From Planctomycetaceae bacterium (GTDB taxonomy: Bacteria > Planctomycetota > Planctomycetia > Pirellulales > Pirellulaceae), in NCBI GenBank assembly GCA_016794985.1, contig JAEUIQ010000078.1, positions 1 through 56,913 on the forward strand: 56,913 bases of DNA, written 5' to 3'. Of the stretch, positions 45,051-54,085 are shown in pieces; position 1 is the stretch's first letter; every line of letters starts with the position of its first letter. A program made the translations under genes and the position numbers. The notes under the pieces were generated by a model that was given only the letters and a program-made list of their open reading frames with translations, was not told the origin of the DNA and did no database searches.

Positions 45051-46379
45051 TCAGAACAGGTACAGCAACGGGAACAAAAAGATCCAAACAATATCGACAA
45101 AATGCCAATACAAAGCCATGTTCTCGATCCAAGGTGCCACGGTCGGCCCCAGACTCGTTGGCAACAGGCAAACAAAGGCAATCAAACCTGCTAAGACATG
45201 AATCGCGTGTAACCCGGTTAAGAGGAAATAAGTACTAGCCCATGTATTTCCATTCGGAAGAACCATTGGCAGTCCCCAATGATAGCGATCATTCAATCCT
45301 TCCCAACCTTTTCCGGCCTGGCTCACCTCTTCCAACAACTTGGCTCGATTGTTCCATTGTCCCAATTGTAAAGCCACGGTTGCTAGTTCATTCTCGATCG
45401 CGACCTTTCCTTTGGCTTGTTCCAAGGCCGCAGCTTGGTCCTCATTCGAATCAATCCCTGGGATCGCTGCCAGCCTTTCCTTCAAGGTTTCTTGTTGTGC
45501 CGCCAAGCTCACTATTTCTTCTTGCACACGAAGACTTTCGCGTTTCAAGCAACCCTCGATGTAGCTCCAATTCGCCGCCTCTGGGTAAATCATGAATGCC
45601 AACAAATCCAGTATCTCCTGTTGGACATATGGATTCCGAACCCGGCCGACACGTCGCTCTGTCCAACCAACCGTCGCTTCGCGCAGAAACATCAAGCGGT
45701 CGTCGCTGGCTTTATCGCCCTCGCTGGCCTCCCAATTCGTGAGAGTGAACGACGGCCCAGATCCTTTACCAAACGATTGGCGATCGCTTTCCGCAACTTG
45801 ATTGGTCTGGGAATCCGAAGCCGCTTTATCTTGTGTCCCCACCAAATCAGCAAATCGTTTCTTCACTGCCGACAAATAATTCAAGTCCGCTCGTTCGTAC
45901 ATCAAACTACGAGGACGTTGCGGGAAGATCCCGTGCGAGAACTTGCCGGAATACTCCCAGGCTTTGATGCCTAAAAAACCAAAGCCCAGCACCAGGGTGA
46001 CGATCAACCAACGGCGGGCTAATTGCGAACGGCTTTGCTTCGCGGCTTCAAACGCAAACACGACCGTTACGCTGGATAACAGTAAAACGCAGGTGTTCAA
46101 CGCGCCAACCGACTCGACCAAATGAACGACGTCAGGTGTTGGCCACGTTCCCTCGGGCACTCCAAAACGGAGCACAATGTAAGATCCAATCAATGCCGCG
46201 AAAAACATGATCTCGGTTGAAAGAAATAGCCACAGGGCCAATTTCCCCCGACTTATCGGCAAACTAGCCTGATACGTCAACACGACATGGGCATGCCCTG
46301 CCGACGCATCATCGTGGTGATCCGAATGTTGCGTGGGCAATGGCCTGGCCTCCGAGTCGTGATTCGTTTGGGATTTCAT
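45051..46379 (-). CDS. coxC: Cytochrome c oxidase subunit III with large insertion
   Basis: A 442-residue subunit III. The N-terminal part has KLALWLFLSTEIMFFAALIGSYIVLR and three to four membrane helices to about residue 145. It then breaks at about 152-375 into some 220 residues of soluble, charged, partly coiled-coil sequence. The normal C-terminal helices follow (WASTYFLLTGLHAIHVLAGLI, ALYWHFVDIVWIFLFPLLYL). Standard subunit III is about 190-280 residues. The frame is continuous, so the insertion is part of the protein. It lies between ctaB and coxD. Confidence 0.9.
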   Translation of the reverse strand: MKSQTNHDSEARPLPTQHSDHHDDASAGHAHVVLTYQASLPISRGKLALWLFLSTEIMFFAALIGSYIVLRFGVPEGTWPTPDVVHLVESVGALNTCVLLLSSVTVVFAFEAAKQSRSQLARRWLIVTLVLGFGFLGIKAWEYSGKFSHGIFPQRPRSLMYERADLNYLSAVKKRFADLVGTQDKAASDSQTNQVAESDRQSFGKGSGPSFTLTNWEASEGDKASDDRLMFLREATVGWTERRVGRVRNPYVQQEILDLLAFMIYPEAANWSYIEGCLKRESLRVQEEIVSLAAQQETLKERLAAIPGIDSNEDQAAALEQAKGKVAIENELATVALQLGQWNNRAKLLEEVSQAGKGWEGLNDRYHWGLPMVLPNGNTWASTYFLLTGLHAIHVLAGLIAFVCLLPTSLGPTVAPWIENMALYWHFVDIVWIFLFPLLYLF

Positions 46380-46427
46380 TCGAAGTGTAACTCTCTACTT
46401 GGAATCAAAAGTGCCAAAAACGACGAC

Positions 46428-47330
46428 CTACATGCAAATCAACAGCGCTATCATTTGTAGCGGCAGATACACCAAAGAGGCCAACAGCAACGACCGGGCG
46501 GTGCGATCGGTACGGTCTACCAGGAATTTCCAGGAATACCAGAAGTACATCCCACCCAACACCAACGCCACGAACACGTAGGGAACAGGATTGGCCAACC
46601 ATGGAAGGGCTCCCAGTGAGGTCGGAATAATAACGCCCGAGACGGCGACTGCCACCCAACCAGCGCTTCGCCCCGTACCGTCAGTGACTGTAATCATCTT
46701 GAGTCCGCCTTCTCGATAGTCTTGGCGGTACTTCCAAGCGATCGCCATGAAGTGTGGAAACTGCCACCAAAACAGAATCAAGAACAAAACCCATGACAAA
46801 GGACCAATCTGTCCGTCGTATGCCGCAGCGCCGACAAGGACCGGCATGGCACCAGGAAACGCACCGATAAATGTATTCCAGACCGTGAGCGGTTTCGACA
46901 GCGTGTAGACATAAGCGTACAACACCCAAGTGGCCATGCAGATCCCCGTTGCGACCGGATGAACATTGGCCAACAAATAGGCGACCCCGACTCCGAGACT
47001 GACGCCGGCAAATGCGACCACTTCTGGCGCCGAAAGCTTGCCGCCCGGCAATGGTCTTTGCGACGTTCGTTTCATGAAGTAGTCAGAGTAGCGTTCCAGG
47101 TACTGGTTAACGGCACTACCACTGGCCGCAACCAACAAGGTACCAATCATCGCGTGCAACCATTCCCAATGATTTGCAGCCCAGCCACTCGCGACGCTTC
47201 CCGCCCATACCGTAAACAGAACCATCGAACTAATTCGGGGCTTGGCGATTTGCATGTAGCTACTCAGACGGCGGTGTCGGACCACCGTCGATTCGTTTGA
47301 ACTCATTTCCAAAGCCTGATTCTCTAACAT
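46428..47330 (-). CDS. ctaB: Protohaem IX farnesyltransferase (haem O synthase)
   Basis: CtaB/CyoE adds a farnesyl group to haem B to give haem O, the precursor of haem A for this oxidase. It is a polytopic UbiA-family prenyltransferase of about 300 residues. Its first Asp-rich motif is NQYLERYSDYFMKRTSQRPLP (the usual DxxxD is ExxxD here), and the second region is YRQDYREGGLKM. I chose the ATG at 47330, which overlaps the ctaA stop by 7 bp. An internal ATG at 47306 is the alternative. Confidence 0.9.
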   Translation of the reverse strand: MLENQALEMSSNESTVVRHRRLSSYMQIAKPRISSMVLFTVWAGSVASGWAANHWEWLHAMIGTLLVAASGSAVNQYLERYSDYFMKRTSQRPLPGGKLSAPEVVAFAGVSLGVGVAYLLANVHPVATGICMATWVLYAYVYTLSKPLTVWNTFIGAFPGAMPVLVGAAAYDGQIGPLSWVLFLILFWWQFPHFMAIAWKYRQDYREGGLKMITVTDGTGRSAGWVAVAVSGVIIPTSLGALPWLANPVPYVFVALVLGGMYFWYSWKFLVDRTDRTARSLLLASLVYLPLQMIALLICM

Positions 47331-48514
47331 GGGATTAAGTTCTCGCTCCCAGCCATGATGTTCGGTGACGCCGCTCCCTCGATAGTACCGTGTGGCAAGT
47401 TTGACTCCTCGCTCCGTAACCCGAAGACAAAGGCTCGCAAACAAAACTCGGCACGCCATAACCGCACCAGCAAAAAGGTGGCGACCGCCAAGATCAAACT
47501 ACCGATGGCAACATGGGCCGTCACCACTTGGACTTGGTAAAAGTCGTTACTTACGATCCGGTGCGACTGAGCAAAGCCGTATTCCGCGAACCAATCTGGA
47601 AAGCCATATTTGAGAACCCAAGTTCCCAATCCCAGTCCAATCTGCAGGCCGACCAATCCGGCTAAAAGCCAACGCGGAGCGTTCACTCCAGGAACCAAGC
47701 AACGCGGCGTCAGGCATAGCGCTGCCGTCGAGATGGCGGTACACACCGCGCCCGCAATGTGAAACCACACCAAAACGCGAAAATAACTTGGATCCGCTGA
47801 TTCTGGCACATGACGCATGCTCGCCCCAAGAACCAACTGGAGATAGGCCAAGCCCAAAACGACCAATGTCATGTAACGCTGAGATTGCAACCGCTGCTCT
47901 ACCAAGCGACTTGCTTTTACCCATTCACCCAACGACGTTGCCGAAGCATCTTTCGCACGATCCGGCCCTTTCCAATGCGCGGCCGTGGCTACGCGCTGCC
48001 ACCAAGGGCTTGTGATCACACCCATCGCTACCAAGTACGCAAAAAAAGCAGGGCCAAGGCATCCATGAAGGCGAGCAATTTCGCGATCGACATTCAACAC
48101 GCGAACGCCGCCCATGACTCCCTGAGTTATCACCAATGCCAGTGCGCCGCAGGCCAACATTCGTACATGAAACGGTGAACGCCACAAACAGGCTGCCGCG
48201 ACCAGCAACAAACACCAAATCCCAGCCAACGACCCCAACAATCGATGACCATGCTCGATAAACAAATCCCAAGGCCCAAAGAACCACGTGGTCCAAGGGT
48301 ACAGGAACATGTTGTAGCCATAAGTCCCTGGCCAATCAGGGACAGCCATCCCCGCATTCGTCGTCGTCACCAAACCTCCGGCCCAAATCAGTGGGAAGAC
48401 TGTTAAGGCCGTTAGCCAGACCAGTCGGTGAACCAGGGGAGTGCGACTCTTGCTGGTAGTCAACTCACCAGATTTCGGCGACTGTTGAATGGACTTCAAG
48501 TTTGGACTAGCCAT
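47324..48514 (-). CDS. ctaA: Haem A synthase (COX15/CtaA)
   Basis: CtaA oxidises the haem O methyl group to the formyl of haem A. The 396-residue product has about eight membrane helices. Conserved His-containing segments typical of CtaA are FIEHGHRLLGSLAG, REIARLHGCLGPAFF, VLVWFHIAGA and VVTAHVAIGSL. The NAGMAVPDWPGTYG motif marks the COX15 type. The ATG at 48514 overlaps the coxA stop by 8 bp. Confidence 0.92.
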   Translation of the reverse strand: MASPNLKSIQQSPKSGELTTSKSRTPLVHRLVWLTALTVFPLIWAGGLVTTTNAGMAVPDWPGTYGYNMFLYPWTTWFFGPWDLFIEHGHRLLGSLAGIWCLLLVAAACLWRSPFHVRMLACGALALVITQGVMGGVRVLNVDREIARLHGCLGPAFFAYLVAMGVITSPWWQRVATAAHWKGPDRAKDASATSLGEWVKASRLVEQRLQSQRYMTLVVLGLAYLQLVLGASMRHVPESADPSYFRVLVWFHIAGAVCTAISTAALCLTPRCLVPGVNAPRWLLAGLVGLQIGLGLGTWVLKYGFPDWFAEYGFAQSHRIVSNDFYQVQVVTAHVAIGSLILAVATFLLVRLWRAEFCLRAFVFGLRSEESNLPHGTIEGAASPNIMAGSENLIPC

Positions 48515-50225
48515 TGGACAACTCCGAATCGGTTTGCATCCAATAGTCTTGAGCCCGACCCGGGACGCTGTATTCGTACGGTCCACGATGAACTTCTAAG
48601 GGCGCCAAGAAATTGCCATGCGGTGGCGGTGACGGCGCCACCCACTCCAGCGTGTTTGCCCGCCATGGATTGTTCCCCGCCCTTCTTCCGAAAAGCATGC
48701 TGCCGAAGAAGTTCAAAATGAAAACAACTTGCACGCCAACCAAGGCAAACGCACTGTAGGTGATGAACTCATTGATCGGTTGCAAATGAACAAAGCTGTC
48801 CGTATGTGTAAAGTCCGCGTAGCGTCGCGGAAGACCCTGGGCGCCCAAGAAGTGCATCGGGAAAAACACACAATTGATCAGCACAAAGGTGGTAAAGAAA
48901 TGGAATTTCCCCAAAGTTTCACTCATCATTCGCCCAAACATCTTGGGATACCAGTGATAGATCGAGCCAATCACGATGAGGCTTGTGCCACCGAACAGAA
49001 CGTAATGAAAGTGAGCCACGATGTAATAGGTATCGTGAAGAAAGATAGTCACTGCTGCCACCGCCATCAACACACCGGACAAACCGCCAATCACAAACAT
49101 GGCGATGAATCCCAAACAAAACAACATGCCGGTCGTCAATTGCAACCGTCCGCCCCATAACGTCGCCAACCAATTGAAGGTTTTAATCCCGGACGGCAAG
49201 GCAATCAAAATCGTCGTCAACATGAATGCCGCCCCCACCAACGGCTGCATCCCGGACACAAACATGTGGTGGCCCCACACAATAAAACCCAACCCAGCGA
49301 TCGACAGCATCGAATACACCATCGGGCGATAACCAAACAACGGCTTGCGGGACATCGAACTCAAAATGTCGCTGGCCATTCCCATGGCAGGCAGCAACAT
49401 GATGTACACCGCAGGATGGGAATAAAACCAAAACAAGTGTTGCCAAAGTAGAGCTTGCCCGCCGCCACTTTTCGGCAGAGCATCGGCGACCATCAGTCCT
49501 TCGGGAATGAAGAAACACGTCCCCAACAAACGATCCGCAATCTGCATCAGGACGGCAGCCGTCAAAACCGGTAACGCGAACGCCTGCAAGATGGCGGTAA
49601 TCAACATCGCCCATATCGTCATCGGTAGCCGAAAAAATGTCATGCCGGGCGCACGCATTTGAACAATCGTGGTGATATAGTTGATCGACCCCATCATGGA
49701 GGAAATACCCACACAAGTCAGTCCGCCCAACCAGAGAGTTTGGGCCAGCCCACTTCCGGGTGCAGCCTCTTCCAGAACCGCCAAGGGCGGGTAAGAAGTC
49801 CAGCCAGCTGCCGGACCAAATCCTGGTGCGGCAAACGACAGCATCATGCACACAAACGCCGGCCACATGAACCAATAGCTCAACATATTGAGCTTGGGGA
49901 AAGCCATGTCGTCGGCCCCGATCATCAGCGGGATCAAGTAGTTGCCAAATGCCCCCGCCAAAATTGGAATCACTACGAAAAAGACCATGACCGATCCATG
50001 CATCGTCACAAGCATGGTGTAATACTCGGGCGAGATCTGCCCGCCTTCGCCCTCGAACAACCAAGAACCCAAAATCGGCATATCACTCCACGGCCAAGCC
50101 AATTGCCATCGCATGGCCGCAGCCATCAAGCCGCCAATCAAGAACCAAATCAAGGACGAAATCAGAAACTGAATTCCGATCACCTTGTGGTCCGAACTAA
50201 AGACGTAACGCGTGAGGAAACTCAA
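48507..50225 (-). CDS. coxA: Cytochrome c oxidase subunit I
   Basis: The 572-residue catalytic subunit. It has the low-spin haem His in TMHGSVMVFF, the CuB/haem-copper HLFWFYSHPAVYIM (with the His-Tyr crosslink pair), HHMFVSG, and the C-terminal HDTYYIVAHFHYVLFG. The Tyr in FYSHPAVY places it in the A-type family. It overlaps coxB by 4 bp. It reduces O2 to water, coupled to proton pumping. Confidence 0.97.
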   Translation of the reverse strand: MSFLTRYVFSSDHKVIGIQFLISSLIWFLIGGLMAAAMRWQLAWPWSDMPILGSWLFEGEGGQISPEYYTMLVTMHGSVMVFFVVIPILAGAFGNYLIPLMIGADDMAFPKLNMLSYWFMWPAFVCMMLSFAAPGFGPAAGWTSYPPLAVLEEAAPGSGLAQTLWLGGLTCVGISSMMGSINYITTIVQMRAPGMTFFRLPMTIWAMLITAILQAFALPVLTAAVLMQIADRLLGTCFFIPEGLMVADALPKSGGGQALLWQHLFWFYSHPAVYIMLLPAMGMASDILSSMSRKPLFGYRPMVYSMLSIAGLGFIVWGHHMFVSGMQPLVGAAFMLTTILIALPSGIKTFNWLATLWGGRLQLTTGMLFCLGFIAMFVIGGLSGVLMAVAAVTIFLHDTYYIVAHFHYVLFGGTSLIVIGSIYHWYPKMFGRMMSETLGKFHFFTTFVLINCVFFPMHFLGAQGLPRRYADFTHTDSFVHLQPINEFITYSAFALVGVQVVFILNFFGSMLFGRRAGNNPWRANTLEWVAPSPPPHGNFLAPLEVHRGPYEYSVPGRAQDYWMQTDSELSNG

Positions 50226-51055
50226 TTTTCGCCCCCTTCTTGCGAAAGGCTTGGAGGACTGGCTACTTGCTCAGTACCCGTCGTCGCCTCAGAAGTAGTT
50301 GACACGGCTTTCATTCGAGCCCTCATTTTGTAATGTCCCCAACCGCATAGCTCCATGCAGAGGATCTCATAGGTGCCCGGCTTGTCCACTTGAAACCAAA
50401 CCAGTTGCGTCATGCCCGGAACAACATCTTGTTTGACGCGTAAGCCCGGGATCGAAAAACTATGCAACACGTCTTGCGCCTCGACTCGTAGGACGACAGG
50501 TTTCCCGACCGGAACCGTTAGTTCGTTTTCGATTCGTTGGTCGTCCGAGGTTCCCAAGCGACCATCGGTTCCCGGGTAGTAAACTTCCCAACCAAATTGC
50601 TTGCCGACCACCAACGCCATCGGTTCGATGGCTTGCTTGTGACCGTCGACCATTTCCGTCGGACGATTCATCTTGTTGTCGGCCCAAACTTGCAATTGGT
50701 AAAAGCCCAAGAAAATCAGAATCGCCGCCGGAATGGCCGTCCAAATCCACTCCAACAAGGTATTGTGCTTGACATACTGCGCTGCCTCGTTGTTTCGACC
50801 AGGGTGATCGGCATAACGCCAGACAACGTAGGCGAGGACGGAGGTCGTGATGCCCAAGACAACCCCACAAATGATATGAACCAAGTCAAACAAGTGGTCA
50901 ATCGTTACCGCATAGGGATTGCCATTTTCGGGCAACCATAACCCCGACAGCGAGAATCCCCCGAAAGAACCTTTCCCTACAGCCGCCAAGACATAGAGCC
51001 CGATCCCCAATATTGGCACCAAGGAAAACAGTATCGCCCAAAATCGATGCATCAT
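50222..51055 (-). CDS. coxB: Cytochrome c oxidase subunit II
   Basis: A 277-residue subunit with two N-terminal helices and a periplasmic cupredoxin domain. The CuA site is VLHSFSIPGLRVKQD with CMELCGWGHYKM (C-x3-C-x3-H-x2-M), and the upstream KQFGWEVYYP is the aromatic electron-entry patch. No haem c domain is fused. The di-haem cytochrome just upstream may supply electrons. It has a 4-bp ATGA overlap with coxA. Confidence 0.96.
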   Translation of the reverse strand: MMHRFWAILFSLVPILGIGLYVLAAVGKGSFGGFSLSGLWLPENGNPYAVTIDHLFDLVHIICGVVLGITTSVLAYVVWRYADHPGRNNEAAQYVKHNTLLEWIWTAIPAAILIFLGFYQLQVWADNKMNRPTEMVDGHKQAIEPMALVVGKQFGWEVYYPGTDGRLGTSDDQRIENELTVPVGKPVVLRVEAQDVLHSFSIPGLRVKQDVVPGMTQLVWFQVDKPGTYEILCMELCGWGHYKMRARMKAVSTTSEATTGTEQVASPPSLSQEGGEN

Positions 51056-51071
51056 GGGTCGGTTCCACTTT

Positions 51072-52619
51072 CTAACGAACGGGCCGTTGGTTTTCGGATT
51101 TCTTCGCAGTTGCCGGCCGACTTATCGGCTCAAATGGCATTTCTTGCACGTACACCACCAAGGCCCAAACTTGCTCATCCGTCAACGTCAAACTGGCCGG
51201 CATCGGCGTTCCCTCGATGCCGTATTGAATACGCCGAAAGAGATCAATCGGGCGATCGCCCCCGCGATACACACCGAGACGCAAATTTCGCGGGAGAATG
51301 GGCTTCGGCGGATGAGCCCCCGCGTTTACATACTCGGCCCAGGCTTCGGGATCGGCCGGGTTGATTCCCTCGACCTTCAGCCAATCGTTCGTCCAATCAT
51401 CAAAGTTGTTCGTTTGTCCATCTCCGACTCCCGTTTCCCCGTGGCATTGCACACAGTTGGCCGTCCCAAAATACAGCTGATGTCCGATTTCCAACTGGGA
51501 TGCTCGTTCCACATGCGTTCGATCCGTGACCCACGCCGGGACGTCAACTTCCTTGGCTTCGAATTCCAAAATCCCCAACCACTTTTCCGAGATGGGAAGT
51601 AAGTACTCCTCCGCCATGAACGTCACATCTTCCTCCACGGTTTCCGGATCGTAAGTGGAAGTTGTCTGTTCAAGCGGTTCCGTTGACTCCGCGCCCGCTT
51701 CGTCCGATTCAATTTTACTGTCGGGCGATTCGGCGGCTTCCGATCGAGTCACGCTCTGGTCGCTTTCGACGGATCGAGAGGGCTCCACAATCGAACGAAC
51801 TGGCACACCAATTTCCATTCGGGCTTTCGCAGGCAAGTCCCGATAACGCATTTCCTTTGGCAAGTTGACTAATCGTTCGTCCTCATCCAAGTCTCGAGTC
51901 GCCGCAATCAAGAAGCGTTCGAGCATACCGCGCACCGACAAATAAATCACATAATCGACCAATGCATCCAGTTCTTCGTCTTTCAACAAACGGAATGACG
52001 GCATCGAGGTTCCGGGCACCCCATTTTGCAGCAACAACTTCAAGTCGGCTTTGGTCGGCGGCGTTCCCGTCGGTGAGCTCTTGAACTTGAACTTCCCCAA
52101 CCGAAAGTCGCGCGGATACGGTGAAAGAAACGTTGCCGTCGGACCGCGCCCGTCTCCCGTAACCCCGTGACAATGGGAACAATGACGGCGGTACAATCCC
52201 GAACTACTCTTCTCATCGCGACTTACCACCGGACCCGCAGCGCGAATCAGGCCCTCCGGCGAGAACAACTGCATCAACGGATCCTCTGTCCCCTCGACCA
52301 GGGGAACTGAAGGCTGATCCGGGGTCCCAAACCAGTCCGAAACAACATCGTTGACATCGTGGCGATGGTGGTCGGGAAGTGATTCACCCGGCTTCAAACC
52401 GGCGGTCCGAGCTTGCTTATGCCATTCCAGAGCGTTTTCGCGAAACTGCGGCGGAGGTGTACAGCCCACAAACCCGCCCAAAAGAACCAAAATTGCCATT
52501 CTTTTGACTGAAATCCATAGATCGAGTCCACCAGAGCCCCACCATCTGGACCGCGTGTTCGCACGTGTTCGCAGCAAAATATCACCTTTTCGAAGACAGT
52601 TCTTCTCGTCGTAACCCAT
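51072..52619 (-). CDS. Di-haem c-type cytochrome lipoprotein of the oxidase operon
   Basis: A protein of up to 515 residues with two haem c motifs, CSHCH and CVQCH. They lie in two cytochrome c domains with distal Met ligands in MPSF and TPMPASL contexts. The domains are separated by an acidic Ser/Glu-rich linker, predicted to be disordered. A lipobox GFVGC after VLL points to a lipoprotein; the start is unsure. The ATG at 52619 is far upstream, while the ATG at 52499 sits just before the hydrophobic segment but lacks a basic n-region. It lies 16 bp before coxB and is probably the electron donor to the CuA site. Confidence 0.85.
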   Translation of the reverse strand: MGYDEKNCLRKGDILLRTRANTRSRWWGSGGLDLWISVKRMAILVLLGGFVGCTPPPQFRENALEWHKQARTAGLKPGESLPDHHRHDVNDVVSDWFGTPDQPSVPLVEGTEDPLMQLFSPEGLIRAAGPVVSRDEKSSSGLYRRHCSHCHGVTGDGRGPTATFLSPYPRDFRLGKFKFKSSPTGTPPTKADLKLLLQNGVPGTSMPSFRLLKDEELDALVDYVIYLSVRGMLERFLIAATRDLDEDERLVNLPKEMRYRDLPAKARMEIGVPVRSIVEPSRSVESDQSVTRSEAAESPDSKIESDEAGAESTEPLEQTTSTYDPETVEEDVTFMAEEYLLPISEKWLGILEFEAKEVDVPAWVTDRTHVERASQLEIGHQLYFGTANCVQCHGETGVGDGQTNNFDDWTNDWLKVEGINPADPEAWAEYVNAGAHPPKPILPRNLRLGVYRGGDRPIDLFRRIQYGIEGTPMPASLTLTDEQVWALVVYVQEMPFEPISRPATAKKSENQRPVR

Positions 52620-53196
52620 TTGGATAGGGCCCGTCGGACTGGGACCAGGATAACGAAATTCACTCCGAATCGCTGGGCTGTTGCGTCATTTTGCCGCACA
52701 AAACCCCAAGAATACAGGGCATGTTGAAACGATCCGAGAATCGCAGCGCTCGGGCGTTTCATGATCCGCGAAATGCCTCGCTCGCACCGACAAAGGCGAC
52801 TTGTTCCAAGCAAGTAGCCGAACCTGGCGAAGCCGCAATTTGGGGAAGCCAATCTTGGCGAAGCCGCCACTTATGAAGCTGACTTGTTGCGGACTTCATT
52901 CGTCGTTGGAATCTGCGATTCGAGCGTCATGACAACCGCTCCCCCGAAGAAGGATCACGGCAATAGACTGCCGCCGAACAGAGGCATCGGCTCACGGCAG
53001 ATCGTCCACGTCGGGACGGGATTCCAGAATTCTCATGTCGATCGTTGTGCTCCCAAGCTGAGGCTTTGAAACGAACGGCAATTGGCGTCCTCTCAGATTG
53101 ATCCAGCCAATCCGCCAGACGCGAAACTTACCGCGAGACTCCATACCCGCTGAAAAAACTAGCCTGATCGAGCGCGCGTGATACTCATGCGGCAAA
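52620..53196. other. Intergenic region with decayed sequence
   Basis: About 577 bases upstream of the oxidase operon. It contains three close copies of a GGCGAAGCC-like motif near 52825, 52841 and 52856, and the gene remnant at 52992-53211. I see no promoter pair I would trust. Confidence 0.4.
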
Positions 53197-53211
53197 GTGT
53201 CAAGACATTCC
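52992..53211 (-). pseudogene. Possible gene remnant
   Basis: A minus-strand frame of about 70 residues (HEYHARSIRLVFSAGMESRG, then WRIGWINLRG and TTIDMRILESRPDVDDLP) has the composition of real protein. It is closed by a TAG upstream and has no ribosome site or recognised family. It abuts the methyltransferase remnant on the opposite strand. It is probably the tail of a decayed gene, possibly from the same lost mobile segment. Confidence 0.25.
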
Positions 53212-53631
53212 TATGGCTGGGCTCCCCCGGACTGTTATCGCAACCAGGAATCCGTGCTGTGGGAGGCGAGTGAAAAACCCTCGACTCGGAAATGGTCGGA
53301 TCGGGCGCTACAAAATCGCCCCAGTGGTTACATTGCGAGAGAAGGACGAACGGTACAGACTTCAGCGATGCGTGGTGGCGCCGTTCCCTTCAACCTCCTG
53401 CCGATTCCAAACGCGAACACGGACGAAACGGAAGGCCATCCTGCTTCAACACCTTATGATCTTGCGGCATGGTGGAGCCGATACATTCTGCCGCCTAAAG
53501 TAGTTCTGCTGGCCATGTTTTGTGGATCGGGAACGATGTTGGCTGCTGGACTGGACAACGGAGCTTCGAAGGTGGTCGACATCGAGAAAGAACGAAAGTA
53601 TCTGGAAGTGGCAAAAAGACGAGTTGGCTGA
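53197..53631 (+). pseudogene. DNA methyltransferase C-terminal fragment
   Basis: About 144 residues starting at GTG 53197. The segment PYDLAAWWSRYILPP, then FCGSGTMLAAGLDNGAS and IEKERKYLEVAKRR, is the SAM-binding tail of N4/N6 DNA methyltransferases (family form HP...PLAAWWIRYICPPGGxVLDPFCGSGTT). The catalytic DPPY-type motif and target domain are missing, and the family's Asp-Pro before FCGSGT has become Ala-Met. It is thus a truncated and mutated remnant, perhaps of a prophage or restriction-modification system. Confidence 0.6.
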
Positions 53632-53985
53632 TCGTGTTCCTCCGGGTAACGGATCATCGTCTCAATGGCGAAATTGATCGCACCGTGCCTCCACTCTTTC
53701 ACTCCTGCCGAAACGCATCCTTGAGACTCGTTAAAGGCCAGCGTCTCCAAATTGCGCGATTTTGATAATGTAGTGGAAGTATTGGACGCTACCCCTTTGC
53801 AACCTCTGGTCATGCGAAAACGATAAATTTCAGAGCAGTGATTTTTCGGCCGCGAAAACGAACCGGCCCATATTTCATGATCCACCCGCGGACTCTGCCT
53901 AAGATCGGTTTTGAGACCCCGAGATGTCCAGGATCGCCCGCAGTCGGGCCACGCCTTCCGATTTGCCCGATCTTCGCGCCGATGC
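53632..53985. other. Intergenic region, no gene seen
   Basis: About 350 bases past the methyltransferase remnant. Open frames here are on the minus strand and look like shadows. Its right end leads into the promoter of the redoxin/monooxygenase operon. Confidence 0.45.
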
Positions 53986-54014
53986 TTGACGTTATCTCTA
54001 CCGTTCGATATGCT
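53986..54014 (+). promoter_or_regulatory. Sigma-70-like promoter of the redoxin/monooxygenase operon
   Basis: TTGACG at 53986-53991 and TATGCT at 54009-54014 are separated by exactly 17 bases. The expected start of transcription is near 54021, about 65 bases before the ATG at 54086. Confidence 0.6.
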
Positions 54015-54026
54015 AGGCACGACCGC

Positions 54027-54044
54027 GTATACCGACCGGTATAC
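54027..54044. promoter_or_regulatory. 18-bp perfect palindrome, candidate TetR operator
   Basis: GTATACCG at 54027-54034 and CGGTATAC at 54037-54044 are perfect inverted halves with a 2-base centre. This is the size and symmetry of TetR-family operators. It lies just downstream of the predicted transcription start of an operon that encodes a TetR regulator, a position fit for repression. Confidence 0.6.
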
Positions 54045-54085
54045 TCTGCGTTTCTGAATCTTGGGTGTAGGGATAGGTACTGGGA

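Noticed and set aside
49183..50064. 293-codon minus-strand frame within coxA
   Set aside because: Same-strand, different-frame shadow; the coxA frame contains all haem and copper ligands.
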